Positions 39,596 to 48,632 of a stretch of DNA of 64,000 nucleotides are shown one piece after another; positions within the stretch are counted from its first letter, which is position 1, and each line of letters opens with the position of its first letter. A program made the translations under genes and the position numbers. The notes beneath the pieces were generated by a model. That model saw only the letters and a program-made list of their open reading frames with translations, was not told the origin of the DNA and made no database searches. Origin of the DNA: Corynebacterium vitaeruminis DSM 20294 (lineage in GTDB: Bacteria; Actinomycetota; Actinomycetes; Mycobacteriales; Mycobacteriaceae); NCBI RefSeq assembly GCF_000550805.1, contig NZ_CP004353.1, positions 2,356,001 to 2,420,000 on the forward strand, given 5' to 3'.

Positions 39596-40162
39596 GTGCA
39601 ACTTACCGCCCACGACAAGCTCGTTCGCGCCGCCGCGGAGGAGTTCTACGCCCACGGCATCCATGCCACCGGCATCGACACGATCACCGCGCGCGCTGGC
39701 GTGGCCAAGAAGAGCATGTACAACAACTTCCGCTCCAAGGAGGAGCTCGTCCTCACCTACATCGAGCACCGCCACCAGGAGTGGCTCGATCTCTTCGCCG
39801 CGCGCGCCGAGCACCTCACCGATCCCCGCCAGCGGTGCCTAGCCGTCTTCGACGCCTACCTCGACCACACCCACGCCGACTACCCGGAGGGCTTCCGCGG
39901 CTGCGGGCTGCTCAACGTCGCGGGCGAGCTGCCCGTGGGACACCCCGGCCGGGAGCTCGTCCGGCGGCACAAGGCGGAGATCGAGCAGATCTTCGTCAAG
40001 GAGCTGCGCGAGCTTCCGGACGCCGCCGACGACGCCACCCACCTGGCTGAGCTCCTGAGCTTCCTGCTCGAGGGGGCAATCTCCGTCGCAGGGCTCGAGG
40101 GCGACGGCACCCGCGTTCGGCACGCCCGGGCGCTGGCCGCCGAGGTGGTGGGCGCGCTGTGA
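39596..40162 (+). CDS. TetR-family transcriptional regulator
   Basis: A 188-residue repressor with an N-terminal helix-turn-helix (about 5-50; AAAEEFYAHGIHATGIDTIT and AGVAKKSMYNNFRSKEELV) and an all-helical ligand domain. The start is GTG 39596 with GGAGG nine bases upstream. Its stop overlaps the exporter start by four bases (GTGA), so the two are translationally coupled; together with the palindromic operator this indicates control of its own exporter. The ligand is unknown. Confidence 0.92.
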   Translation: MQLTAHDKLVRAAAEEFYAHGIHATGIDTITARAGVAKKSMYNNFRSKEELVLTYIEHRHQEWLDLFAARAEHLTDPRQRCLAVFDAYLDHTHADYPEGFRGCGLLNVAGELPVGHPGRELVRRHKAEIEQIFVKELRELPDAADDATHLAELLSFLLEGAISVAGLEGDGTRVRHARALAAEVVGAL

Positions 40163-41022
40163 ACCGGCTCCTCCCCTACCTCGCCATCGCGCTCACGGCC
40201 GTCCTCTGGGGCACCACGGGCACGGCCGCGACCTTCAACTCCGCCGGCCCCCTGGCCATCGGTGCGGCGGCGCTCGGCGTCGGCGGGCTCCTCCAGGGCC
40301 TCATCTACCTCCCCGCAGTGCGCCGCCACGCCCGCGATCTCCCCTGGCGCGAGGTCGCGCTCGGCGCGGCGGCGATCTTCGTCTATCCCCTGTGCTTCTA
40401 CTCCGCCATGCACCTCGCCGGCGTCGCGGTGGGCACGGTCGTCTCCCTCGGCCTCGCGCCGATGTTCGCAGGCGTCCTCTCGCGCGTCTTTCAGGGCACG
40501 CTTCTCGACGCCCAATGGTGGCTGTCCAGCGGGCTTGGGCTCGCCGGATGCGCGGTGCTGAGCCTTTCCAAGGACTCCCACGGCGAGCACTTCCTGCTGG
40601 GAATCGGGCTCGGGGTGCTGGCCGCCCTCAGCTATGCGGCCTACTCGCTGATCGCAGGGCACGTCATGAGCCGCGGGGTGCCGAGACCCGCGGCCATGGG
40701 CGCCATCTTCGGCGCGGGCGGCCTCCTGCTCCTGCCGGTGCTGCTGGTCCTCGGCCACGAGCTGGTCACCCCGCACAACCTGCCCTCCACGCTCTACCTC
40801 ACGCTCGTGCCCATGTTCTTGGGCTACGTGCTCTTCGGCATCGGGTTGGAGAAGGTACCCGCCCACATCGCGATGGTCATCACCCTGGCGGAGCCGGCCG
40901 TCGCCACGCTGCTCGCGGTCTGCGTGGTCGGCGAGACCCTCAGCGCGCCCAAGGCCGCGGGCATCGGGCTGATCGGGGCGGCGCTGCTGGTGCTCGCGGT
41001 GCCGAGCCGAAGGCGTCGATAA
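40159..41022 (+). CDS. EamA/DMT-family exporter
   Basis: A 287-residue membrane protein with ten predicted helices in two EamA repeats; N-terminal NRLLPYLAIALTAVLWGTTG and later GIGLEKVPAHIAMVITLAEP and TLLAVCVVGETL are typical RhtA/DMT exporter motifs. It likely exports amino acids or small metabolites or toxic compounds sensed by the TetR protein. The gene starts with GTG overlapping the TetR stop. Its last codons and TAA stop lie inside a dispersed repeat (PSRRRR-stop), which has replaced or extended the original C-terminus. Confidence 0.88.
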   Translation: MNRLLPYLAIALTAVLWGTTGTAATFNSAGPLAIGAAALGVGGLLQGLIYLPAVRRHARDLPWREVALGAAAIFVYPLCFYSAMHLAGVAVGTVVSLGLAPMFAGVLSRVFQGTLLDAQWWLSSGLGLAGCAVLSLSKDSHGEHFLLGIGLGVLAALSYAAYSLIAGHVMSRGVPRPAAMGAIFGAGGLLLLPVLLVLGHELVTPHNLPSTLYLTLVPMFLGYVLFGIGLEKVPAHIAMVITLAEPAVATLLAVCVVGETLSAPKAAGIGLIGAALLVLAVPSRRRR

Positions 41023-41030
41023 GCAAAAGC
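41006..41030 (-). repeat. Dispersed element overlapping the exporter 3' end
   Basis: GCCGAAGGCGTCGATAAGCA (41006-41025) followed by AAAGC; the TAA inside it stops the EamA exporter ORF, and its A-rich end adjoins the cat1 terminator. Confidence 0.82.
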
Positions 41031-41033
41031 AAA

Positions 41034-41057
41034 AGAGCCCACCCGAAGGTGAGCTCT
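41034..41057 (-). terminator. cat1 terminator
   Basis: Stem AGAGCCCACC / GGTGAGCTCT (one mismatch) with a CGAA loop, followed on the minus strand by TTTGCTTTTGC from the adjoining repeat. Confidence 0.8.
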
Positions 41058-41071
41058 GAAGCCGAGAAGGA

Positions 41072-42589
41072 TTAGGCCTTCTTCATGGTGCCGGTCTCCT
41101 GGAAGCGCTGGTGGAAGCTCAGTGCCTCGCCCAGCAGGTGCGGGGTCTGCATGGTCTTCTTCTCCTTGGCGAATGCCAGGGCGCGATCGTAGTAGTCCTG
41201 CAGCAGCGGACGGTAGTCCGGGTGAGCGATGTCGATGATCTTCTGAGCGCGCTGGCGAGGTGCCAGGCCGCGGAGGTCAGCGTAGCCGTACTCGGTGATG
41301 ATGACCTTGACGTCCTGCTCGGTGTGGTCCACGTGGGAGACGAACGGAACGATCGCGGAGATCGCGTCGCCCTTGGCGATGGACGGGGTGATGAAGGAGG
41401 AGATGTAGCCGTTGCGGGTGAAGTCCGCGGAACCGCCGACACCGTTCATCATGCGGGAGCCAACCACGTTGGTGGAGTTGACGTTGCCGTAGATGTCGGC
41501 CTCGATGAGGCCGTTGGTGCAGATGAGGCCCAGACGACGGACGACCTCCGGGTGGTTGGAGATCTGCTGCGGACGCAGGATGATCTGCTTCGCGTAGCGG
41601 GAAGCCTCCTCGTTCATGCGGTGAGCGTACTCAGGCGACAGGGAGAAGGAGGTTGCGGAGGCGACGGTCATCTTGCCAGCATCGATGAGGTCGACCATGC
41701 CGTCCTGGATGACCTCGGTGTAGGCGCGGATGTTCTCGAACTTGGAGTCGAGCAGGCCTGCCATCACGGCGTTCGGGACGTTGCCCACGCCGGACTGCAT
41801 GATGTAGCCGTCGTAGGTCAGGCGGCCAGCGGCGACCTCGCCCTCGAGGAAGTCGAGGAAGTGGCCGGCGATCTGGCGGGACTGGTCGTCCAGCGGCTTG
41901 AACGGGGCGTTGCGGTCAGGAGCGTCGGTCTCGACCACGGCGACGACCTTGTCCAGGTCGATGTCGATGTAGGTGGTACCGATGCGCTGGCTCGGGTCGG
42001 TGATCGGGATCGGCTGGCGGTTAGGCAGGCGGTTGATGCGGTAGATGTCCGCCATGCCCTCGAGCTCCTCGGACTGCCAGGAGTTGACCTCGATGATGAT
42101 CTTCTCGGCGTTGTCGAGGTACTCGACGTTGTTGCCGACGGAGGAGGAAGGAATGATGTGGCCTTCCTCGGTGATGCGAACGGCCTCGACGATGGCGACG
42201 TTCATCTGGCCGAAGAAGCCCTCTTCGACGTACAGGCCGGACTCGGACAGGTGGTAGTCAACGTAGTAGCTGGTGCCGTCGTTGATCTTGTTACGCATGA
42301 TCGGGTCGGACTGGTACGGGGTACGCAGGCGAACCGCGTCGGCCTCGGCCAGGACACCGTCACAGTCAGGAGCGGTGGATGCGCCGGTGAACAGGTTGAT
42401 CATGTACTCATCGCCGCGAGCGTGAGCTTCCTTAGCGCGCTCAGCGATAGCGGTGGGCAATGCCTTGGGGTAGCCTGCACCGGTGAAGCCGGACACGCCG
42501 ACGTTGTCACCGTTGTTGACGAACTGTGCAGCCTCCTCAGCAGACATGACCTTGCCACGCAGCTGGGCATTTGCGATACGATCGGACAT
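41072..42589 (-). CDS. cat1: Succinyl-CoA:acetate CoA-transferase
   Basis: Moves CoA between succinyl-CoA and acetate, giving succinate and acetyl-CoA. The 505-residue protein has the family signatures GVSGFTGAGYPKALP, the catalytic Glu in AYTEVIQDG (Glu292, equivalent to Glu294 of Acetobacter AarC) and GVGGSADFTRNGY. It starts at ATG 42589 with GGAGGATGA upstream. C-runs at 42702-42728 upstream (CCCCC, CCCCCC) resemble RamA sites. sucC and sucD, which I recall in this neighbourhood of C. glutamicum, are absent here, so this enzyme may carry the succinyl-CoA to succinate step. Its terminator adjoins the exporter gene. Confidence 0.95.
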   Translation of the reverse strand: MSDRIANAQLRGKVMSAEEAAQFVNNGDNVGVSGFTGAGYPKALPTAIAERAKEAHARGDEYMINLFTGASTAPDCDGVLAEADAVRLRTPYQSDPIMRNKINDGTSYYVDYHLSESGLYVEEGFFGQMNVAIVEAVRITEEGHIIPSSSVGNNVEYLDNAEKIIIEVNSWQSEELEGMADIYRINRLPNRQPIPITDPSQRIGTTYIDIDLDKVVAVVETDAPDRNAPFKPLDDQSRQIAGHFLDFLEGEVAAGRLTYDGYIMQSGVGNVPNAVMAGLLDSKFENIRAYTEVIQDGMVDLIDAGKMTVASATSFSLSPEYAHRMNEEASRYAKQIILRPQQISNHPEVVRRLGLICTNGLIEADIYGNVNSTNVVGSRMMNGVGGSADFTRNGYISSFITPSIAKGDAISAIVPFVSHVDHTEQDVKVIITEYGYADLRGLAPRQRAQKIIDIAHPDYRPLLQDYYDRALAFAKEKKTMQTPHLLGEALSFHQRFQETGTMKKA

Positions 42590-42854
42590 TCATCCTCCTA
42601 GACGGACATTTCTTGCGGTAGTGCAAAGCAGCAGGTTGTGAGACAGCACATGAACCCACCGTTTAGTTACGAAGAACACAATAACAGCATTAGCTGGGAT
42701 TTGTGCCCCCTTCACCGGCCCTCCCCCCGCCATCACACCCGAATGAACGAATAGCCATTCCGGTCGATCCGCGAATTAGCAGGTCTTCGCGATTTTCGCG
42801 CATTTTCCTCGCACGGCGGGTGAAGTTTTGTATCGGAGGCTGTAAAAGGACACA

Positions 42855-44009
42855 ATGTCTAACGTGACTGTGAAGATTGGTTCCCTAACCCTCAACTCCC
42901 CCGCTGTCCTGGCCCCCATGGCCGGCGTGACCAACGTGGCCTTCCGCACGCTGTGCCGCGAGCAGGAAGAGGAGAAGACCGGAACCGTCTCGGGCCTGTA
43001 CGTCTGCGAGATGATCACCGCCCGCGCGCTCGTCGAGCGCAACGAGAAGACCTTGCACATGACCACCTTCGGCCCCACCGAGTCGCCGCGCTCGATGCAG
43101 CTGTACACCACCGACCCGGAGTACACCTACAAGGCGGCGAAGATGATCGTCGACGAGGACATGGCCGACCACATCGACATGAACTTCGGCTGCCCCGTGC
43201 CCAAGGTGACCCGCCGGGGCGGCGGCTCGGCGCTTCCTTACAAACGCCGCCTGTTCGGCAACATCGTCGCGGCGGCCGTCAAGGCCACGGAAGGCACCGA
43301 CATCCCCGTGACGGTGAAGTTCCGCGTGGGCATCGACGACGAGCACAAGACCCACCTCGACGCCGGGCGCATCGCGGTGGAGGAGGGCGCCGCCGCCGTG
43401 GCGCTGCACGCCCGCACCGCCGCCCAGCGCTACTCCGGCGAGGCCGACTGGTCCGAAATCACCCTGCTCAAGGAGCACCTCGCGCACACGGGCATCCCCG
43501 TGCTGGGCAACGGCGACATCTTCAAGGCCTCCGACGCGCAGCGCATGATGGAGGAGACCGGCTGCGACGGCGTGGTCGTCGGCCGCGGCTGCCTGGGGCG
43601 CCCCTGGCTGTTCGCCGAGCTGTCGGCGGCGCTTCGCGGCGAGGAGATCCCGGCCGAGCCGACCTTCGGCGAGGTGACCCGGATCATCAAGCGCCACGCG
43701 CAGCTGCTCGCCGAGCACGACGGCGAGCGCAAGGCCTCCCGCGACCTGCGCAAGCACATGGGCTGGTACCTGCGCGGCTTCCCTGTCGGCGGCGACCTGC
43801 GCGCGGAGCTGGCGCGCGTTAACTCGCTCGAGGAGCTCGACCGGATCCTTGCCCCCTTCGCCGACTCCGAGGCGCTCGCCCAGGACGCCGACGGCGCGCG
43901 CGGCCGCCAGGGATCGCCCGCGAAGGTGTTGCTGCCCGAGGGCTGGCTCGACGATCCCGAGGACGAGACGGTTCCCGAAGGCGCGGAGATCATGCACTCC
44001 GGCGGCTAG
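42855..44009 (+). CDS. dusB: tRNA-dihydrouridine synthase
   Basis: Reduces uridines in the tRNA D-loop using FMN and NADPH. The 384-residue protein is a TIM-barrel Dus with LAPMAGVTNVAFR at the FMN-binding start, the catalytic Cys in MNFGCPVPKV, the basic cluster RRGGGSALPYKRR, GNGDIF and VVVGRGCLGRPW phosphate-binding motifs, and a C-terminal helical tRNA-recognition domain. ATG 42855 is preceded by AAAAGGA. It is divergent from cat1 and followed by a head-to-head repeat pair and the leaderless phoU. Confidence 0.94.
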   Translation: MSNVTVKIGSLTLNSPAVLAPMAGVTNVAFRTLCREQEEEKTGTVSGLYVCEMITARALVERNEKTLHMTTFGPTESPRSMQLYTTDPEYTYKAAKMIVDEDMADHIDMNFGCPVPKVTRRGGGSALPYKRRLFGNIVAAAVKATEGTDIPVTVKFRVGIDDEHKTHLDAGRIAVEEGAAAVALHARTAAQRYSGEADWSEITLLKEHLAHTGIPVLGNGDIFKASDAQRMMEETGCDGVVVGRGCLGRPWLFAELSAALRGEEIPAEPTFGEVTRIIKRHAQLLAEHDGERKASRDLRKHMGWYLRGFPVGGDLRAELARVNSLEELDRILAPFADSEALAQDADGARGRQGSPAKVLLPEGWLDDPEDETVPEGAEIMHSGG

Positions 44010-44011
44010 TT

Positions 44012-44055
44012 GCTTTCCGACGCCTACGGTCCCTGGCCGTGAGGCGTCGATAAGC
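44012..44055. repeat. Dispersed element, head-to-head pair
   Basis: GCTTTCCGACGCCTACGG (44012-44029) faces the inverted copy at 44037-44055 (CCGTGAGGCGTCGATAAGC) across a short spacer, two bases after the dus stop codon. The pair folds into a hairpin. Confidence 0.82.
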
Positions 44056-44103
44056 GGCAATACTTTTCTGTTTTCAATAACAGCGAGACCGTCTCTAGTG
44101 TTC

Positions 44104-44109
44104 TATAGT
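44104..44109 (+). promoter_or_regulatory. -10 element of phoU, leaderless type
   Basis: TATAGT lies six bases before the phoU ATG (44116). There is no ribosome binding site between them. Confidence 0.6.
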
Positions 44110-44115
44110 TTTGGC

Positions 44116-44847
44116 ATGCGTACCGCTTACAAGGAGAACCTAGAGGCATTCGCGCATGATCTGGTCATCATGTGCGACACAGTGACGGCCATTATGAAGA
44201 AGGCGTCGGTGGGGCTTGCCGAGCGGAACCTGCAGGCGGCCGAGGAGGCACTGTCGCTCACCGACGAGCTGGACGAGATCCGCACCCGCTCCAACGCGCG
44301 CGCCGTCGAGCTGCTCGCGCTCGAGGGTCCTGTCGCCCGCGACCTGCGCCAGGTGGTCAGCTCCATCTACGTGGTCGAGGACTTCGACCGCATGGGCGTC
44401 CTGGCCAAGCACGTCGCGAAGACGGCCCGGCGCCGCCACCCCGACCTGGCCGTTCCTCAGGAATACCTGGGGTTTTTCACGGAGATGGCTAGGCTGTGCA
44501 TCGAGATGATCGGGAAGGTGCGGGAGATCCTCCTGCAGCCCGACGCCGACGTGGCCATGATCCTCGAGCAGGACGACGACGCCATGGACGACCTTCACTC
44601 GCACCTCATGGCCGTGCTGACCAGCAAGGACTGGCGGTACTCCACCCGCGAGGCCGTGGACATGGCGCTCATGGCGCGGTTCTACGAGCGGTTTGCCGAC
44701 CACTGCGTCAACGTCTCGGCCCAGATCGTCTTCCTCATCACCGGACTCAACCCCGACGCCTACCTGGCCAAGCGCCGCAAGGACGAGGAGGACGAGGAGT
44801 TCAACCGGCGCTTCGACGAGTTCGAGCGCCAGTTCAAGAACGACTAG
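44116..44847 (+). CDS. phoU: Phosphate-signalling protein PhoU
   Basis: Cytoplasmic regulator that links the Pst transporter to the phosphate two-component system. The 243-residue protein contains two PhoU helical repeats (about 5-95 and 120-215) with the metal-binding acidic patches DELDEIRTRSNAR and DDDAMDDLHSHL, and ends in an acidic-basic helix. ATG 44116 fits the family start MRTAYKE and a TATAGT -10 six bases upstream indicates a leaderless transcript. It is not in the pst operon but lies about 2.8 kb away on the opposite strand. Confidence 0.95.
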   Translation: MRTAYKENLEAFAHDLVIMCDTVTAIMKKASVGLAERNLQAAEEALSLTDELDEIRTRSNARAVELLALEGPVARDLRQVVSSIYVVEDFDRMGVLAKHVAKTARRRHPDLAVPQEYLGFFTEMARLCIEMIGKVREILLQPDADVAMILEQDDDAMDDLHSHLMAVLTSKDWRYSTREAVDMALMARFYERFADHCVNVSAQIVFLITGLNPDAYLAKRRKDEEDEEFNRRFDEFERQFKND

Positions 44848-44955
44848 CCCGGTCCGGCGGGGATTAATGCGCGGCCTCTCGACGTTTATAGGATTCGTCA
44901 ACAAATTCTAGAAATGCTCGGGTGGTGTCGCGCCGCCCGAAAGGAAGAGACTGTC

Positions 44956-45657
44956 ATGCGTATTGATCTGTGGTCGGATGTCGTGTGCCCGTTCTGCCTC
45001 ATCGGCGAGCGGCACCTCGAGCTCGCCTTAGAAAAATTCCCCCACCGCGAGGACGTGGAGGTGGTCTGGCACAGCTTCGAGCTTGACCCCACAGCGCCCG
45101 CGCGCATCCCCGGCACGCTTGTGGAGATGATCTCCGCCAAGTACGGAACCAGCCCCGAGCAGTCGCGGCGCAGCCAGGAGGACATCGCCCGCCGCGCCCA
45201 CGAGGTGGGCCTCGAGTTCAACTGGGAGCAGGCCAAGCCCGGCAACACCTTCAACGCCCACCGGCTCATCCACCTCGCCGCCGGCCGCGGGCTGGCTGAC
45301 GAGGCCGCCAAGGCCTTTATCACCGCCTACTTCACCGACGGCGTGGCCATCGGTGAGAACGCCGCGCTGCGCGAGGTCGCGATCAAGGCGGGGCTGCCCG
45401 CCGACGAGGTCGACCGGGTGCTCGCGAGCGAGGAGTTCGCCGACGCCGTCCGCGGCGACGAGCAGCAGGCCCGCGCCCTTGGCATCAACGCGGTGCCCTT
45501 CTTCCTCTTCGAGAACAAGTGGGCGGTCTCCGGCGCGCAGCCCGTGGAGGTGTTCGTCCAGGCGCTCAATACGGTGTGGGAGGAGACGCACAAGGCCCCG
45601 GGCTTTGTCACCCTCGACGCGTCCGACGCTCCCGCCTGCGGGCCGGAGGGCTGCTAG
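44956..45657 (+). CDS. DsbA-family oxidoreductase (FrnE-like)
   Basis: Cytoplasmic thioredoxin-fold protein with an N-terminal CPFC active site (IDLWSDVVCPFCLIGER) and a large helical insertion, the FrnE/2-hydroxychromene-2-carboxylate isomerase type; PGNTFNAHRLIHLA and GINAVPFFLFENKWAVSGAQ are conserved family motifs. The 233-residue length fits, and there is no signal peptide. The C-terminus has two extra Cys (ACGPEGC). ATG 44956 has AAGGAAGAG upstream. Its stop overlaps the P450 stop on the other strand by four bases (CTAG). A role in oxidative stress or in polyketide-like thiol chemistry is possible. Confidence 0.93.
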   Translation: MRIDLWSDVVCPFCLIGERHLELALEKFPHREDVEVVWHSFELDPTAPARIPGTLVEMISAKYGTSPEQSRRSQEDIARRAHEVGLEFNWEQAKPGNTFNAHRLIHLAAGRGLADEAAKAFITAYFTDGVAIGENAALREVAIKAGLPADEVDRVLASEEFADAVRGDEQQARALGINAVPFFLFENKWAVSGAQPVEVFVQALNTVWEETHKAPGFVTLDASDAPACGPEGC

Positions 45658-46760
45658 GAGCGCTCCTTGAGGGTGATCTCCAGCGACTCCCAGCCGCCCA
45701 CCGGGTAGCTCGCGCGCGTGCCGTGGGTGCCCGCGGCGATGGCGAAGCGCCCGAGCAGGGCGCGGAAGAACACCCGCAGCTCCATGAGCGACAGGCCGCG
45801 GCCCGGGCAGGCGTGCGGGCCGATGCCCCACACGAGGTTTTCCGGGGCGTTCTCGCTCGGGCGCGGCTCGTCGGGGCTCTCGAAGGTGCGCGGGTCGCGG
45901 TTGGCGCCCGTCCAGTGCACGTGGATCACCTCGCCAGCGGCGATCTCATCGCCTCCCAGGAGCGCCGGCCGCGTGGCCTTGCGGCGGTTGCTGACAAACG
46001 GGTCGTCGATGCGCAGGAGCTCGTTGAGGATCGCCTCGTACTCCTCGTCGCTAACGGCTTGGCTGAGGCGGTCCTGGAGCTCCGTGTGGTTGGCGAGCCC
46101 GTAGGCTATGACGCCCACGCAGGCCGCCATAGAGCCTAGGTCGCCCGCAGTCCAGTTGCGCAGCACGCTCACGAGCTCCTCGACGCTCAGCTCGCGTCCA
46201 AGGGAGCGGTCGCGGGCAAGCTCCGCCGTGACGTCCTGGTAGGCCCTGGGCCGCGCGCGGCGCGGCTCCACGACGCCGCGGACGATGGCGTCGTAGCGGC
46301 GGGCGACCTCGGCCGTGGCATCGCGATCGCCGGAGCGGGTGGCCGCCTGGTTGTCCTTGACCCACTGCACGAGCTCCCCGGCGAGGTCCTCGGGCCAGCC
46401 GAGCCAGCGCAGCATCCCGCGAACGGCAAAGCTGGCACCTAGCCCCATGACGGCCTCGACCGTGCCTGGCCGGAGGCCAGCGACGATTTCGGCGGCGGTT
46501 CGCGCAAACTCCGGCTCCGCCGCCCGAACGCGCTCGGGGCCGAGGTAGGAGTCGACGAGGCCGCGCCAGCGGGCGTGCTCCTCCCCGTCGAGCCCGTTGG
46601 GGAGCTGCAGGTGGGCGGAGACCGCGGAGCTGAAGGCCTCTGGATTAAGGGCCACGGTCTTGGCCTCCTCGTGCCCCACGACGAAGATCCCTTCATCCGT
46701 CCGCGCGACCGGGCACCCCTGCCCGTGCAGCCGGTCCGCGAACTCCCGTGGCGTAGTCAT
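45654..46760 (-). CDS. Cytochrome P450
   Basis: A 368-residue soluble P450, short but complete. The heme-thiolate motif is WGIGPHACPGRG (Cys318), close to FxxGxHxCxG with Trp for Phe. The K-helix ExxR motif is ELLR (Glu247-Arg250). The I-helix has AGDLGS where AGxxT is usual, so the Thr is replaced, which may change oxygen activation. No ferredoxin or reductase gene is next to it. ATG 46760 has GGGAAG upstream; an in-frame start 72 bases further is less likely. The substrate is unknown. Confidence 0.93.
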   Translation of the reverse strand: MTTPREFADRLHGQGCPVARTDEGIFVVGHEEAKTVALNPEAFSSAVSAHLQLPNGLDGEEHARWRGLVDSYLGPERVRAAEPEFARTAAEIVAGLRPGTVEAVMGLGASFAVRGMLRWLGWPEDLAGELVQWVKDNQAATRSGDRDATAEVARRYDAIVRGVVEPRRARPRAYQDVTAELARDRSLGRELSVEELVSVLRNWTAGDLGSMAACVGVIAYGLANHTELQDRLSQAVSDEEYEAILNELLRIDDPFVSNRRKATRPALLGGDEIAAGEVIHVHWTGANRDPRTFESPDEPRPSENAPENLVWGIGPHACPGRGLSLMELRVFFRALLGRFAIAAGTHGTRASYPVGGWESLEITLKERS

Positions 46761-46843
46761 CGTGCTTCCCCTTCCCGGCGCACCCGCCGGTTTTTCGACG
46801 ATCATTCTCTTGGCCAAGTCTACGTGCGCCACCGCGAAAGCAG

Positions 46844-46881
46844 CGGCACCCGCCGCCCCACGATGGGAGCGGCGGGTGCCG
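46844..46881 (-). terminator. Terminator of the pst operon
   Basis: Perfect 13-bp stem CGGCACCCGCCGC / GCGGCGGGTGCCG with a 12-base loop, 17 bases after the pstB stop. Only a short T stretch follows. Confidence 0.78.
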
Positions 46882-46897
46882 TGACGTGCTGCCGGGA

Positions 46898-47671
46898 TTA
46901 TCCGAAGCGACCGGAGATGTAGTCCTCGGTCTCCTTCTGGTCCGGGTTCTCGAAGATCTTCTTGGTCGGGCCGACCTCGACGAGGCGGCCGGGCTTGCCG
47001 GTGGCCTCGAGCGAGTAGAAGGCGGTCTGGTCAGAGACGCGGGCGGCCTGCTGCATGTTGTGCGTCACGATGACGATGGTGAACTCTTCCTTGAGCTCGT
47101 GGATGAGGTCCTCCACGGCCAGGGTCGAAATCGGGTCCAGCGCGGAGCACGGCTCGTCCATGAGCAGGACCTCCGGCTCGACGGCGATGGCGCGGGCGAT
47201 GCACAGGCGCTGCTGCTGGCCACCGGAGAGGCCTCCGCCCGGCTTGTCCAGGCGGTCCTTGACCTCGTCCCACAGGTTGGCACCGCGCAGGGACTTCTCG
47301 GCCACCTCGCGCAGCTTCTTCTTGTTCTTCTCGCCAGCCAGCTTCAGGCCAGCGACCACGTTCTCCTCGATGGACATGGTCGGGAACGGGTTCGGCTTCT
47401 GGAACACCATGCCGATGGTGTTGCGCACGGACACCGGATCAACCTTCGAGTCGTAGATGTCCTGGCCGTCGAGCAGGATCTTGCCCTTGACGTATGCGCC
47501 GGGGATGACCTCGTGCATGCGGTTGATGGAGCGCAGGACGGTGGACTTACCGCAGCCGGAGGGGCCGATGAAGGCGGTCACGGCCTTGGCCGGGATGTTG
47601 AGGTTGACATCCTGCACGGCGTGGAAGTCGCCGTAGTAGATATTGACGTCGTCGAGAACGAGCTTGGACAC
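46898..47671 (-). CDS. pstB: Phosphate ABC transporter ATP-binding protein PstB
   Basis: ATPase of high-affinity phosphate uptake. The 257-residue protein has Walker [10 protein letters not shown], the PstB-typical [13 protein letters not shown], signature [15 protein letters not shown], Walker [13 protein letters not shown] and the switch His in [17 protein letters not shown] 47671 ([15 protein letters not shown]) has GGAG upstream; the longer ORF reads into pstA. It is the last gene of pstSCAB, 40 bases after pstA, followed by a strong hairpin. Confidence 0.97.
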   Translation of the reverse strand: MSKLVLDDVNIYYGDFHAVQDVNLNIPAKAVTAFIGPSGCGKSTVLRSINRMHEVIPGAYVKGKILLDGQDIYDSKVDPVSVRNTIGMVFQKPNPFPTMSIEENVVAGLKLAGEKNKKKLREVAEKSLRGANLWDEVKDRLDKPGGGLSGGQQQRLCIARAIAVEPEVLLMDEPCSALDPISTLAVEDLIHELKEEFTIVIVTHNMQQAARVSDQTAFYSLEATGKPGRLVEVGPTKKIFENPDQKETEDYISGRFG

Positions 47672-47711
47672 GTTTTTCTCCAGGAATTCTTTTGTGTGGA
47701 CGCCGAAGCTG

Positions 47712-48608
47712 TTACTGCTTGACGGAGAACTTGGCGGAAATGAGGCGGGCCGCGACGTTGAGGATCGCGATGATGAGGACCAGGGTGAACGCGGCGCCCC
47801 ACAGCTTGTCGAGGACGGCATCGGAGGTGCCGGCCTTGTACATGTCGAGCATCATGAGCGGCAGCGAGGACTGCGGGCCGGTGAAGGCGTCCCAGTTGAT
47901 GGCCTGGGTCGAGCCCACCAAGATCAGGACCGGCGCGGACTCGCCCATGACGCGGGCGACGGCGAGCATGATGCCGGTGACGATGCCGGACAGCGCGGTG
48001 GGCAGCACGATCTTCGCGATGGTCTTCCACTTGGGCACGCCGAGCGCGTAGGAGGCCTCGCGCAGGTCCATCGGGACCACGCGCAGCATCTCCTCGGTGT
48101 TGCGCACCACGACAGGGATCATGAGCAGCACGAGCGAGATGGCCACGGCCATGCCCGAGCGCTGGAAGCCCATGAGCACGATCCACATGGAGTACACGAA
48201 CAGCGCGGCGACGATGGAGGGAACGCCCGAGAGGATGTCGACCATGAAGGTGGTGATGCGGCCGAGCCTTCCGCCCCTGTCGTACTCGACGAGGTAGACG
48301 GCGGTGAATATGCCGATCGGGATGGAGACGATCGAGGCGATGCCCACCTGCACCAGGGTGCCGATGATCGCGTGGAGCGCGCCGCCGCCCGGCTTGGTGT
48401 ACATGATGCCGAGCTGGGAGCTGCCCCACCAGTCCGGGCTGAGCACGGGGCCGAGGCCGCGGAGGACCAGGTCGACGAGCACCCAGACCAGCGGGATGAG
48501 CGCGAGCGCCATCGTGGCGTAGATGAGGACCGTCATCACCTTGTCGGTGGTCTTGCGGGACGCCGAGATGCCGGTGAAGGTCTGCTTCGAAGCAAGCTTG
48601 TTAGTCAT
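47712..48608 (-). CDS. pstA: Phosphate ABC transporter permease PstA
   Basis: Membrane permease pairing with PstC. The 298-residue protein has six helices; the ABC permease EAA-like loop is [21 protein letters not shown]. The N-terminus [11 protein letters not shown] precedes the first helix, and the ribosome binding site AAGGAAG is in place. It is 24 bases downstream of pstC and 40 upstream of pstB. The long overlapping plus-strand ORF here is a shadow. The expected PstA segments, such as [14 protein letters not shown] [10 protein letters not shown], are present. Confidence 0.96.
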   Translation of the reverse strand: MTNKLASKQTFTGISASRKTTDKVMTVLIYATMALALIPLVWVLVDLVLRGLGPVLSPDWWGSSQLGIMYTKPGGGALHAIIGTLVQVGIASIVSIPIGIFTAVYLVEYDRGGRLGRITTFMVDILSGVPSIVAALFVYSMWIVLMGFQRSGMAVAISLVLLMIPVVVRNTEEMLRVVPMDLREASYALGVPKWKTIAKIVLPTALSGIVTGIMLAVARVMGESAPVLILVGSTQAINWDAFTGPQSSLPLMMLDMYKAGTSDAVLDKLWGAAFTLVLIIAILNVAARLISAKFSVKQ

Positions 48609-48632
48609 GAGATTCTTCCTTGTCCTCGCGCG

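Noticed and set aside
44875..44895. Possible dispersed-repeat copy (CTCTCGACGTTTATAGG)
   Set aside because: It shares only CGACGT-TATAG with one diverged copy; it is more likely part of the promoter of the FrnE-like gene.
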